Shown here: positions 44,301 through 56,255 of the stretch, in pieces
How positions within the stretch are numbered: the stretch's first letter is position 1
Layout: every line of letters begins with the position of its first letter
NCBI RefSeq assembly: GCF_030052815.1
Contig: NC_079510.1
Location: 43,069,225 to 43,133,224 of the forward strand
DNA length: 64,000 nt
DNA from: Hevea brasiliensis
Taxonomy: Eukaryota > Streptophyta > Magnoliopsida > Malpighiales > Euphorbiaceae
Reading direction: 5' to 3'
Program-made: the position numbers and the translations under genes
Notes under the pieces: generated by a model
Told to the model about the DNA's origin: nothing
What the model saw: only the letters and a program-made list of their open reading frames with translations
Database searches by the model: none

Positions 44301-47300
44301 CTACTCTTGTCAATGATAAAGGTAAAGGAATTTGTTGTGAAGGGAGCGGGGTTGGAAATGATCAACCACCTATAATCAATTTTGAAGGGAAAGGCATTTT
44401 GCCAAACCCTAAGGAGAACTTGAAACCTCAATTAAAAGAAGCAGGAAGTTCTTCTACCACAGTTGTAATGGACTGGAAAGCCAGATCCAAACTGTTACCT
44501 AAGGTGGAGTTAGTTACTTTTGATGGCCAAGATCCTAGATCTTGGATAAGAAAATGCGTGAAATTTTTTGAGGTGTATAGGGTTCCTAGAGAGCAGATGG
44601 TAGAGATGGCAAGTTTGTTTTTCATAGGAAGAGCTGATGCTTGGTTTCACAATTGGAGTAAGGAAGGGAAAAAGAGTTCTTGGGAGGAGTTTGAGCAGAA
44701 TTTGTGCAAGAGATTTGGAGAGTAGGGATTGGAGGATATAGTGGAGGAATTTATGAAAATAAGGCAAGAAAGAAGTGTGGATGAGTACCAAGATAAATTT
44801 GAAGACTTAAGGGTGAGAATGGAGCAGGTAATGCCTGATTTGGGGGAATCTTATTTTTCTTTCTGGATTTATTGGGGGATTAAGGGATGATATAAGGTTG
44901 ATGGTGAGGATGCTTAAACCAGTGACATTAGCTAATGCTTTTGAAGAAGCTAAGTTGCAAGAACAATTGTTAGAAGTCCAAAGAAACACTACACCATCAT
45001 TCAGAACCTATAACAGTACCCAAAGACCTTCTCAATTCAGTTCTTGTTCTTCTACTACCACCAAACCATCTCAATACAATTCCAGTTATCCATATGCTCC
45101 TAAGCCACCAATAATTAATTCCAGTATTAGCCACAAATCTAATTCTGTAGGAGTTAAACCTACTCAGACTATGAGTGCTTCTTCCGTTAACCAAACCACC
45201 ATACAACCTAATAGCCAACAATTAACTAATGATAAAAGGCCTCTTAAGCCCTGTTTTAGGTGCGGAGAAAAATATTTTCCAGGTCATCAATGTAAGCAGA
45301 AGACTTTGATGGCTTTGCATGATGAGGGAGAAGGAGATCAAGGGGAGGAAGTTTGGCATGAGGATTGTGAAGGTTATGATGAGTTGGATCATGGAATTCA
45401 AGAGGAATTCGCACTGTCTGTGAATGCAGTGGAGGGTTCTCAAGGGGTGGATACAATCAAGGTATTGGGGTATTGTGGGAATAGACAATTAGTCGTTCTT
45501 ATTGATAGTGGAAGTACTAGTAGTTTTATTGAAGCTAAAGTAGCAATAGAACTGAAGCTGCCTTGTGTGCCAATTACAACAACAGCAATTACAGTAGCAG
45601 ATGGGAGAAAAATTATGAGTTCTTCTATTTGTAATAATTTCACTTGGAAGATGCACAACTACAAGTTTTCTTTTACTTTTAGACTCTGGAATTGGGCAGT
45701 TTTGACATGATACTAGGGGTTGATTGGATGAGAAGTTTCAACCCTATCGTGTTTGACTTTGAAGCTAGATTGGTGAGATTTCAAAAGGATGGGAAAAGTG
45801 TAGAATTGCAAGGGGTTAGTGATGCAACAACTCCAATAAAGCTGTTACCTTGTAGTAGTTACCACAAGCTATTGCAGAAGCAGGGGTCAGACTTCCAAAC
45901 TCCTTTATTCAGTATTCAGTTTTCTGAACAGCAATAGGTAAATTCTGAATCTTCTGGATGTTTTTCTTCATCCACTTATCCACCTGGAATTCAATCTCTA
46001 TTGGATAAGTATTCCTTCTTATTTGTGGAGCCAAAGTCACTTCCACCATTTCGATCTCATAATCATTCCATTCCTCTATTAACTACTGCACAACCTATCA
46101 ATGTCAGGCCCTATAGATATCCTCATTTCCAGAAAACTGAAATTGAGAAGTTAGTGTCTGAAATGCTTGACAGTGGAGTAATTCAGCATAGCACTAGTCC
46201 TTATGCCTCCCCTGTTTTATTAGTTAAGAAGAAGGACGGTTCTTGGAGATTTTGTGTGGATTATAGGAAGTTAAATGATGCTATTGTTAAGAATAAATTT
46301 CTAATTCCTATTATTGAGGATTTATTAGATGAATTGCATGGTACAACAATCTTTTCTAAGATAGACCTTTGAGCTGGATACCATCAGATTCGAATGGACA
46401 CTCCAGATGTTCCAAAGACTGCATTTAAAACACATAATGGGCACCTTGAGTTTACAGTCATGCCTTTTGGCCTTACAAATGCACCAGCAACATGTCAAGC
46501 CCTTATGAATGATATATTCCAACCATTCCTTAGGAAAAGTGTGTTAGTTTTCTTCGATGATATTCTCATTTACAGTCCTGATTTGGAGTCTCATATTTCC
46601 CATTTGGAAGATGTTTTTAAGGTTTTAGCAGAACAGCAGCTTTATGCTAAGCTTTCTAAGTGTTCTTTTGCTCAAAGTCAAGTGGAGTATTTGGGGCATA
46701 TAATATCTGCAAAAGGGGTAGCTACAGATCCTGACAAGATAAGGGCTATGGTTGAGTAGCCTGCGCCTAAGTCAGTCAAAGAATTGAAGAGCTTTTTGGG
46801 GCTGACTGGATATTACAGAAAATTCATTAGGAATTATGCCCTTATTAGTAAACCCTTGACTGATTTACTAAAAAAAGATGCATTCCAGTGGTCTTCAATA
46901 GCACAACATGCCTTTGAGAGGTTGAGGAATGCTATGTCTTCTACCCCTGTGTTGGCTATGCTAGATTTTACTCAACCATTCATTGTTGAAACTGATGCTA
47001 GTAGTCAAGGTATGGGAGCTGCATTGCAGCAGCAAGGGCACCTTATTGCCTTTATTTCTAAGGCATTTGGAGTAAGAAGTATGGGTTTTATGAGAAGGAA
47101 TTGATGACAATTACTTTGCTATTTCTAAATGGAGACATTATTTAGAACAAGGGCAATTTTTCATTAAGACAGACCGTGAAAGCATTAAAAACTTGTTAGA
47201 ACAGCGACTTCATACTAACTTGCAGCAGAGGGGAATTTCTAAATTGTTGGGGCTGGATTATAAGATTTTGTATAGAAGGGGTATTGAAAATAAGGTGGCT

Positions 47301-50300
47301 GATGCCTTGTCTAGAAGAAGCTTTGTGAAACAGCCTGGAATTAATTGTTTTGCTTTGCAATCTGCTGCTGTTCCTACCTGGATATCTAATGCTGCAGCTA
47401 CTTATGAAGGAGATGTGAGGTCTGCGGAATTGATTCAACAGCTTTCAGTGGCAGCAGGTAGTGTTCCGGGATTTACTCTCAAATCTGGCTTGTTGTATTA
47501 TAAGGGCAGATTATATGTTGGTTGTAATACTTCTTTAAGAAGTCATCTCATTACTTTGTATCACAATTCACCCTTAGGAGGGCATTCAGGGGTATTGAGA
47601 ACTTGTCATAGGTTGAAGAAACATTTCTATTGGCCAGGATTGAAAGAGGATGTGCTAGATTGGATAAAGCAGTGTGATGACTGTGCAAGGCGTAAGGGGG
47701 AAACTTGTGCTACTCCTGGTTTGCTACAGCCTCTACCACTTCCTAACCAGGCTTGGCAGCATATCTCTATGGATTTTGTAGAACAATTGCCCAAGTCAGC
47801 TGGCAAAGATACCATCTTGGATGCCCACTTTTTGCCTCTCTCTCATCCCTATTTTGCTTCTTCAGTTGCTCAACTATTTTTGGACCATGTTTATAAGTTG
47901 CACGGTGCCCCTCAAACTATTGTTTCAGATAGGGATAAGGTTTTTACAAGCCTTGTTTAGAGAGAATTGTTCAAGAAGCTGGGTACTTCTCTTTGTTTTA
48001 GCACATCTTATCACTCTCAATCTGATGGCCAAACTGAGAGGGTAAAACAGTGTTTGGAAGGGTATTTGAGGAGCATGGCTCATTTGAAACCTATCACTTG
48101 GGGTAGGTGGATTTCCTTAGCAGAATGGTGGTATAATTCTACCTACCATAGTGCTATTAGGATGACTCCATTTGAAGCTCTTTATGGTTACTATCCTCCA
48201 ATGCTACCAGCTTTGCCTACTGAAATGTCAACAGTTGCTGCAGTGGAAGAATTCCTTAAGGACAGGACAACTATTACTTCCTTACTCAAAGAGAATTTAC
48301 AGCTGGCCAGGAGTAGAATGAAGCAGCAAGTGGATAAAAAGAGGAGCGAAAGGGACTTTCAAGTTGGGGATTGGGTGTATTTCAAATTGCAACCATATAG
48401 GCAGACCACTATTGCTGTGAGGAATCATCTCAAGTTATCTGCCAAATATTATGGTCCTTTTCAAGTTGTGGAAAAAGTGCGAGCAGTTGCTTACAAATTG
48501 AAGTTGCCAGAATCTTCTACTGTCCATCCAGTTTTCCATGTTTCATTACTTAAGAAGAAGATTGGGGATAACAAGATACCTATTTTGGAGCTTCCTAAAT
48601 TGGTAGACGATCAGGTGAAAGTTAAGCCAGTTCAGGTGTTACAGAATAGAGTAATTATCAGGCAGAATATGCAGGTGCCACAATCTCTTACTCAATGGAA
48701 TGGGCTACCCCAAGAGGATGCCACTTGGGAGGATGATTCCTTTCTCAGATCTCAATTTCCAGCCTTGTACACCTTCTTGGGACAAGTAGGTGCTCAAGGA
48801 AGGGGTATTGTTACATACCAGAGAAAGAGGTTTAGGAAAAAAATAGAGTAGAGGAATTATTAAATGTAATGCAAAGTATAAAGAAGTGTTGGAGCTGAGT
48901 TAGTTGATTTTGGAGGGAAATATCAAATTGTAGGCAAGGGCGGGAACAATTATTAGAAAGTGGCAGAGTAGTATAAATACTGTTGCATGAGAAATAAAAA
49001 TCATCATAAGAGTAATAAAGATTCAATTTCTACTTCTCAATCTCAATCTCTCAGTTTCTTTTCTTTCTCACAATCTATCTTCTTCCTTCTATTTTCGAGT
49101 CTATTCCTTAACTCTCTTCCCTATTTCCAATTTATTTCTTTCTGTAACTGACAGTAAGGGTTTAGATCCTAACACAATCATGAAAGAATCTTAGTCATAC
49201 GAGATAATGAAGCACGAGATGTACAGCAACTGATTAGAGGGACTTTACCTCCAAAAAAACAATAGCAATTATCAACGTTATCACTACTCTGGATTATCTA
49301 CATCAATGCGTATTACTTATAAACCAGCTATCGAGAGTTCAAAGGATTTTACTGTGCAAAATTTTAAAGTTCAAAGGGTCTTATGTTACATTTTAAATTC
49401 AGAGATACTTTCGTTACGACTCCTAAAATTCAAGGAATACTCTTGAAATTTACCCCTAAACCCTTTAATGCCTTCTAAACAATCATGATACCATATCATT
49501 TAGATGTTCATGCAAACAAACCCAGATGGAAAAATGATTCTCTGTGTAAATTTCTAATGACATTAAGCATTATATAAAGTAAGTGGTACCTTGCAATTGT
49601 TTTGTCTAGCAAATGAACCACAAACTCTGCACCAAGAAGTGAAACAAAATGAGCTAAATGTTCACTTCCTAGGTATTATCATGATGATGAAAGGGGGAAG
49701 TTGAGCTTATTTAAATTGTAGTCTTGTTATGTACATACAGCATACAGCATATGATGCAGAAATATAAACATTGATATCCTAATTGAGATCCAATTCATCA
49801 ATCCCAATCATATTGTTGGTGCACTAAACATGGATATTTCTAATCCCAAAGCAGCTTATCTTGACCTATAGAACATGCTATCTATATTCACAAAGAGAAC
49901 AAAAGGTAAAAGCTCAGATGCCTTATTGGTTTATGTAATCATCTTCACCCATTTATTTTTGGGTAGGGGAGATCATCAAATGCAATCATGAAGCAGCTTC
50001 AAAGATATTCCAAAATGAGAACAAGAAATCCCCTTGTTTACTTAGCCTACAAAACATAATGATGGACACATAATTGATAATAATATGGATTATCAAGTCT
50101 CACAGTCAAGCATGCAGATACAAGAATATGGAGATATTTTATTAAAGGGGATTTGCAAAACCATTCTTGAAGAATGATTGTGGACTACAGAACTAATTGT
50201 AGGGACAAACAAACTCCAGAAACACCTGGAGAATAATATTGATTTCCCACGCACAAGTAACTGATTGATAGAGAGCAAATAGACTTCCCACATCAGTTGA

Positions 50301-51478
50301 TAATACAGGTCCAAATTCTGACATTTAACAGATTCATAGTCTAATTTGTATAGTTCTATCATTCATAAACAAAAAATGCACAATAAATATGCTTGTTAAA
50401 AATAAATGGCAAAACCAATCGGCCCAACAAACCAGCAATTATTGTTCTGAACTTCTGATCCTATTCAAATGTCCCATATGCTATTTCCTAACTGTTGATG
50501 GGAGGCTTTCATTCACGGGCCTAATCTCTTCATTTTTTATATTGATGGGCTCCATCTTTTGCAGATTTCAAAAACAACAGTTATAATAAGAGGATCATCT
50601 TCCAGAAAAAGCATTCTTGCCTATCGTGATTGTGACCACACATTATTTCCATTGGGCATTGATGATCCTAAAGTACAAAATAACTAAACAATACCAGACA
50701 GAATAGTTCAATAATTGAAGGCAGAATACATAAGAAAAAGAAAGAATTGTGAACCCCACAGGACACGAAACAAGCCATACAGTCCAAACAGTCACAACCA
50801 TCCACCCACCTTTATGTCAAAACTAGTTCTTGATATGGCCCATGTATGTTTCAATCTAGATTAAAAGGAATTGTTCACCAATCAAACCAAATTTGATTAA
50901 CTAGAACAAAAATTGAATAGCATGCATAGTTATAAACTAATCGTCACAAAAAGAGTGCACTTATAGAGTTGAGCTAATTACTCTTGAATTGTAGATGATC
51001 CTTTGCAGGCAAATGCTTGCTTGCTTTGACAATCAACAGTGGATATCCCTCTTTTGTTAAACTCTGCAAATATATCTTCCTTGTTTGCAGCTCATCTTGA
51101 ACTTCAGAGTCTGCTATAAACCCATTAGGAACAAATGCAGCCCTCCATTTCTGCCACTGTACAAACATCTTTGCTGCCTTTTCTGGGTCCATTGACCTCG
51201 CAATTAAGAATCTCATCAATGTTGTGTCCCCATAGCTCTGCAAATCCAAACCCATAAAGTCGATTACTATAATGAACTCAATCAAATACCCACAAATACA
51301 GAATCAATGAAGACCTGAAATAAAGAAGCGAACTTGGAACTCAAATTAATTATATACACATTACCCACACAGAATTCTACAATTATGAGCATTACTTGAA
51401 AAGTACCTCAGTTGAAGAACCAAACTTCTCACTTGATTTCCTCATCTGGGTCACCGCAATTTCTTGGGTTTTCTCCAT
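41395..51478 (-). CDS. Sec14-like CRAL-TRIO domain protein (lipid transfer)
   Basis: Six exons: 51478-51407, 51237-50982, 49626-49590 (37 nt), 42779-42662, 42342-42232 and 41532-41395. They sum to 732 nt, 243 residues, with all phases matching and all introns GT-AG. The protein starts [20 protein letters not shown]. It has a CRAL-TRIO amino part ([20 protein letters not shown]), then [50 protein letters not shown] and LPEEYGGQ. Such proteins bind phosphoinositides or other lipids and move them between membranes. At 243 residues it is a short, single-domain member, intact by eye. Intron 3 is about 6.8 kb because of two nested transposons; intron 5 holds a SINE. It resembles Arabidopsis AT1G14820 by position and type. 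Confidence 0.93.
41863..42029 (+). mobile_element. tRNA-derived SINE (Au-like)
   Basis: A box A-like GGTGGCTTTGGTG, a box B GGTTCAAGTC at 41915-41924, the conserved GGGTAAGGCTGCGTA motif, a TTCGTGCATCGGGT tail region and a terminal T run. Flanking 16-base repeats, 41844-41859 and 42031-42046, match at 13 positions and look like an aged target duplication. It lies in intron 5 of the Sec14 gene, antisense to it. The family name rests on memory of the conserved core. Confidence 0.8.
43707..44072 (+). repeat. 5' LTR of element I
   Basis: Contains a TATA-like GTAATATAAATACTG near 43867 and a pyrimidine-rich downstream part. Same length as the 3' LTR, with no indels. Confidence 0.96.
44076..44087 (+). 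other. Initiator-Met tRNA primer site of element I
   Basis: TGGTATCAGAGC, three bases after the LTR. Confidence 0.93.
44138..48851 (+). pseudogene. Gag-pol polyprotein of element I, with several stops
   Basis: In order: gag (start [20 protein letters not shown], core [20 protein letters not shown]), zinc knuckle [14 protein letters not shown] near 45253, protease [10 protein letters not shown] near 45500, and reverse transcriptase ([13 protein letters not shown], then FFDDIL near 46555). Then come RNase H ([14 protein letters not shown] near 46990) and integrase: zinc part [17 protein letters not shown] to CDDCARR, core MDFVEQL, SDRD and SDGQTE. A chromodomain-like end closes it ([20 protein letters not shown]). 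Breaks: TAG at about 44723, a frame change before 44898, a frame change near 45708, and stops near 45937, 46370 (Arg CGA to TGA), 46757 (Trp to TAG), 47102 and 47958. The frame ends 40 bases inside the 3' LTR. Confidence 0.93.
48809..49174 (+). repeat. 3' LTR of element I
   Basis: Partner of 43707-44072, about 97% identical. Confidence 0.96.
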
Positions 51479-54400
51479 TTGAGGCAGTGGAGTCGAGTCT
51501 TGGTTGAAAATAGAAGAAAAAAAGAGAGGGGGTATCGGCCCTCTCTCAAAAGGACCAATTTTGTGAGTCCAAAACCTGCAACTTGGCAAGAGAGAATCAA
51601 GCAAGGGAGAGAGAGCTTATGGTGACAAAGGAGAACAAGGCGCAGGAAGCGTTACAGAAACAAGAAAGTGAGGCATAGGAAAATTAAACAAGGATGATTG
51701 GTTGGTATTTTAGTTAAGGGAGTTATGGTCAAATTAATAATAAAGAAGCAGAGTAGCTTATGAAAGCAACAATTTTTATGTTAAAAAAACCAATTTTTTT
51801 TCCTTAATCATGGTGGTGGATTGATCTAAGATGCGGTTGCAGAAGCAGGGCCACGCAAAAGACGAGTGATGCTAAAAATTAATGGGTTACATCACAACTT
51901 AGAAAAGCATTTTCATACTGTTTCTTAATTGTTGCTATGCAACTCCATCTTTTCTCCTTTGGCGGCTTTCCGCGGCCTATAATGGTCGTTTTTTTCCTCG
52001 AATCCTTGATGTTCTCCGAGCCAAGGAATTTACTTTATTGGAAAATTATATAATATTCTTGCAACACTATATTTTTCTTTAAAAAAGGCTTGCTTTAACT
52101 GGACAGATTAAAAAAATTAATTTATTTTATATTATTTAAATAAATTATTAAAATAAAAAAATATAATTTTTTCTTAAAAAATAAAGAAAAAATAATTATT
52201 ATATTATTTTTTTATGTTTATATTGTAAAATAATATTTAAATATTTTAATAATTATTTTTCTTTATTTTTCACTATTAAAAAAAATTCCCTTCTCTTTAT
52301 TTTCTTCCATCCAAACAAAGAGTAAATGTTGAAAAACAATTTTATATAATTATAAGTGTGCATGTGCATGATTCTTTACTTTGTTTCGTTCTCTTCCATA
52401 AGAAGAGTAGCTAGAGCCACTTTTGCTCCTATTTTGAGTCAAAATTCATAATTTTCATTTATGGCTTAGGGGATTTGAATCGACTTGAGAGGGCTGGTTC
52501 CCATGATTTAGTTTTGATTTCAAATCGATTTAAAGGAGTTTGGATCTCAATTTATTTTTAATTCGATTTAATTGAGATAATTTAATGGTTAAATAATTTT
52601 TCATGATTAGTTACACTAATAATCCTTTAACTTAAATTATTGTAAATTTAAAATTACATCATAAAATCCTTAAACTTCAATTCAAATATTATTAAAATCT
52701 ATGTGATTTATTATTATAGGTCTTCCTATTAACTTATAGCTAAATTTCATTAATCGTCCTTTAATTTTGTAACCAGTTTGAAATTTTAAATATTCATTTA
52801 TTTTTAATTTATTTAAAATAAAATTATACTCTTAGAAATAATTTAATATTTTTATAAATATGTATAATTAATTAATTATATAATTTATCATATAAAAATA
52901 TTATTTTTACATATATTATTTTTTCAATTCGATTTTAGGTTAAAATTTAAAAGATTTATATAAATTTATCTTAATTTTCTTTGATTTTATTTTTATGAAA
53001 AAAAAAGACCATATACTTATTTTACTTTACTTTGAAAATATTTAAACCCTAATTAACTATGAATGATTTTATTTTTTTTTATATAGATTGATATTGCAAA
53101 TAGCTTTTGGTTTCATTTCTTAAATTAGCAAAATAATATATCCAAACTTAATTATGATTTAGTATATTTTGTATTAAAATTATTTATATATTAAATTAAA
53201 GTTTAAATACTTTTGTGAGATAAATTAAAGTTGAGGAATGTATGTAGTATATTTATTAGAGTTGAGGGACAATAAGTAAAATTTAGACATAAATTTTAAT
53301 GATAGTAGGTCATAAAGATTTTAATAATATTTAAATTAAAATTCATGGACATTTATAATACAATTAAAGCTAAAAGACATTGCTAATATAGTTAATTACT
53401 AATATAGTTAACTAAGTTGGAGGATTAGTTCAATTCATTGTGCAAATAGAAGTTTGTCATCAATATTTATTAATTATTTTATATTAATATAATATTATTT
53501 AAATAAAAAAAATAATTTTAATATTTAATAAATGCAATCATATATATAGAGAAAAATTTACAAAAATTTTGATAACTATTCATTATTCTCGTACTTTCTT
53601 TAGTTTGAATAATGTTTTGATTGTTCCTTCCATCGCTCCAAATTTAAACTTTTGTGCGTAAATTTTCCAAAGATAATAATTATTCTATTAATTTTGATTT
53701 CACTGATTTTCTTTTGAAGGATAATTAAAAAAAAAAAAAAAAGATAAGTCTGCGTCGTTGCATTAGTTTGGGTCCTTCTTATCCAGCGTCGTTTTCATCC
53801 TCTTTTCCTTGATCTTCCAAAGTTTTTGTTAGCGGCTTGCAAAGTTTCTCCAGTCATTTGGCACAAACGGTTAGAACATCTTGGTCTAGTTGGGTTAACA
53901 ATCGATAATTACACAGGTAATTAATAAAACACCTTATATACACGTATTTAGCATTTATCATTAATCCTCTTCACTTTTGTCACGGACTGCCTAGTCACAA
54001 GGCGGCGGCAACAATAAAACCTCTAGCGAGTCAGGAACTCTTGATTCTAATTTCGAATCCTCAGCCGAACTCTTCTCTGAAGCCCAATAACCCCCAACCA
54101 TTGTTTCAGGAATTCAAAGATCTCAGCCTCAGGTCAGCCAGCTTTACATGCACTCTGCAGGAAACTATAAATTGATCTGGAATAGCCAACGATAAAGGTT
54201 TGACACCAATAAAATGCAACCTATTGGAATTATCAAGTTTTGTCACGATGTCACATGTTTATCTCAATTTGGCATAGAATTCTGAATTCCTCTACAGTGA
54301 CATGATGTGCAGCAAAAAGAAAGTCCCTAATGCTGCGAGGTGAAATATTATAAATTGTAAATCAGGGAAAGAGAACTGCACTTCGTGAATGAATTGCATA

Positions 54401-56255
54401 ATATAAACACATTAGCATTTCATCGTCATTGAACCCAAATAACTACACAACTACCGATAAGCAAGATGCCATCATATGTGACTTCATTTCAAGCTGTTGA
54501 AATCTAACGGAACTTATTTTTCCCACGGACTTAAGAAAAGAAAAGAAAAGCAAAGGAAATACTACTTGATACATGTAGAGCTTGGCCCCAGCACTTCAAC
54601 GGAAATTACTCATAATAACAGGTACAATTTTTCCTCTCAATGCTGTAAATACTGAGGAGGCTCCACAGCTCGCCTGAAAACAGTGCAAGCACCGGAAATC
54701 AAGTCCATAATAAACATCTAATTGAATCCCTTCTGATACCAAATAATCTGTACTTTCCACGACAATTAGCAACTTCCCCCCCCTGAATCCACCAAACAAA
54801 TAAAGCCTGTTGTCAAAAAAAAAAAAAAAAGGGAATCAACTGATGATGCCACCAAAAAAACAAAATTAATTGTCTAGATAACTAAGTATACAAAACAAAA
54901 CCAGAAGTAATGGAGGGAAAAATTCCAAGAACAGTGTCATTTCAAACATTTAAATAGCATGGTTATATTCCCATTAATAAATTGCACTGCTTCTAGCTCT
55001 ACTTTTCAATACATGGAATTTAGTAGCTGAAACAAAATCCAATAACAGGAAGGAAAAACCATGAGGTCCTGCTCATAATGGATGTGGAAGAATAATGCAG
55101 GCCACAAAAATAGGTGTGCAAAAAATAGAAAAGGATACCACTAACATGCAGGCAACTGGCTGCCAGAGTGCCAGTGCCTTACAAGTTCCAAGGGTGTGCA
55201 TATGCACACCATCATCTAGGCTTTTCCACATTTACGTAGATACCACTGCATCATATTAAATTATATACATTTAGGCACATACCACTGCATCATATTAAAT
55301 TATGTACTTTGGCCAAACGGCAGTCTATGTGAATTGCAAGCTATTATCATGTGAAGTTTTAAGTCACAGAAGATCCCAAAAAATTTCCTTCCAACAATAA
55401 CCCTATTCTAGTATCACAAGTATTGTATACATAACAAAATGATGGGCAATCAAGTTGTTAAAACTTTTAAATTTTCAGGTATAAAAGGATGACGGTTGGC
55501 TGTTACCATTCCTGAAAATATGAACAGCCACCAAGATACTGTTACCATTACCCTACCTCACCTTCATCTCAAAAGCAACCTGACCACCAATACCCCAGGA
55601 TCCCTAATTGGTGTTGTATATTAATAGAGTAATAAAAATGCCAATGTACAACACTATTGGGCGCTGTATGTTAACAAATTTTAGAACCTAACATGGCCAA
55701 TCCTACATGGTCTTTTCAGGTAGAAATCAGGTCAGACAACAATTAATGGTCACCCATAAAAGTGAATGCAACAATTATGATAAAATTTAAATTCATATTC
55801 ATATATTTAAACATGTCAATTCCCGACAAATGCAACTTCTAAGTTGATGCTCTCGAAGATCAATAAAAGCTTCTTTTCAATCAATATTAAGTTGTTGATT
55901 TTAGTAATCATTACATACACAAAATCAAAAGTGTTGAAGTGCCACACTTGTAACTAGCAGTCATCAAGTGAGAAAAAAGAAAAGAAAACTAATATCTAAC
56001 TATTGCGGATTGCCACAAAACATATTAAGAATTAAATCGATTGTCAATTGCTATCCCAACTTATAATAAAATAGAAAATGACCATTTGTGATCCTAATTA
56101 CAAGTGAAACCATAAAAGAAAAATCCTCCAAATTGTATAAGTAGGTTAGATCAAATTTCACAAGGAATTTTTTTTTTAAATCAACAACATAGAACTTCTT
56201 ACACACACATGCAAAACAAGGACAAATTTAAGTCAAACTTAAGTGACCAAATTAC
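51479..56255. other. Intergenic between the Sec14 gene and the response regulator
   Basis: 51479-51720 holds the leader and probable promoter of the Sec14 gene. 52030-53720 is very AT-rich with no frames. 53730-56255 is less extreme and would include the 3' UTR of the response regulator; a duplicated TACCACTGCATCATATTAAA phrase lies at 55241-55304. I see no further gene. Confidence 0.55.

Larger units (their letters stand above)
43707..49174 (+). mobile_element. Reina-type chromovirus (Ty3/gypsy) 'I'
   Basis: 5,468 bp with perfect target duplication CAATC (43702-43706 and 49175-49179). LTRs of 366 bp (43707-44072 and 48809-49174) start TGTTACATACC and end CCTAACA. An initiator-Met primer site follows the 5' LTR, and a purine tract (AAGGAAGGGGTAT) precedes the 3' LTR. 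The small size, short LTRs and chromodomain-like end suit the Reina lineage. LTRs differ at about 11 of 366 positions (3%). Several stops and frame changes make it inactive. Confidence 0.93.
43481..49455. mobile_element. MULE-like MITE 'H' with 10-bp target duplication, split by element I
   Basis: Terminal inverted repeats of about 190 bp: 43481-43680 pairs with 49280-49455, ends GG(A/G)TAAATTTCAA. The direct repeat CTAAACCCTT lies at 43471-43480 and 49456-49465. Once the gypsy insertion is removed the element is about 500 bp and has no transposase. It is in intron 3 of the Sec14 gene. Confidence 0.88.

Noticed and set aside
53960..54130. GC-richer phrase (AAGGCGGCGGCAACA, CGAATCCTCAGCC) considered as a tRNA or LTR fragment
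   Set aside because: I could not build a cloverleaf or find a partner repeat or termini.
54596..54799. 67-codon minus-strand frame with GGFRGGKLLIVVESTDYLV
   Set aside because: No family recognised, no partner exons or introns around it. Left out as probable chance.
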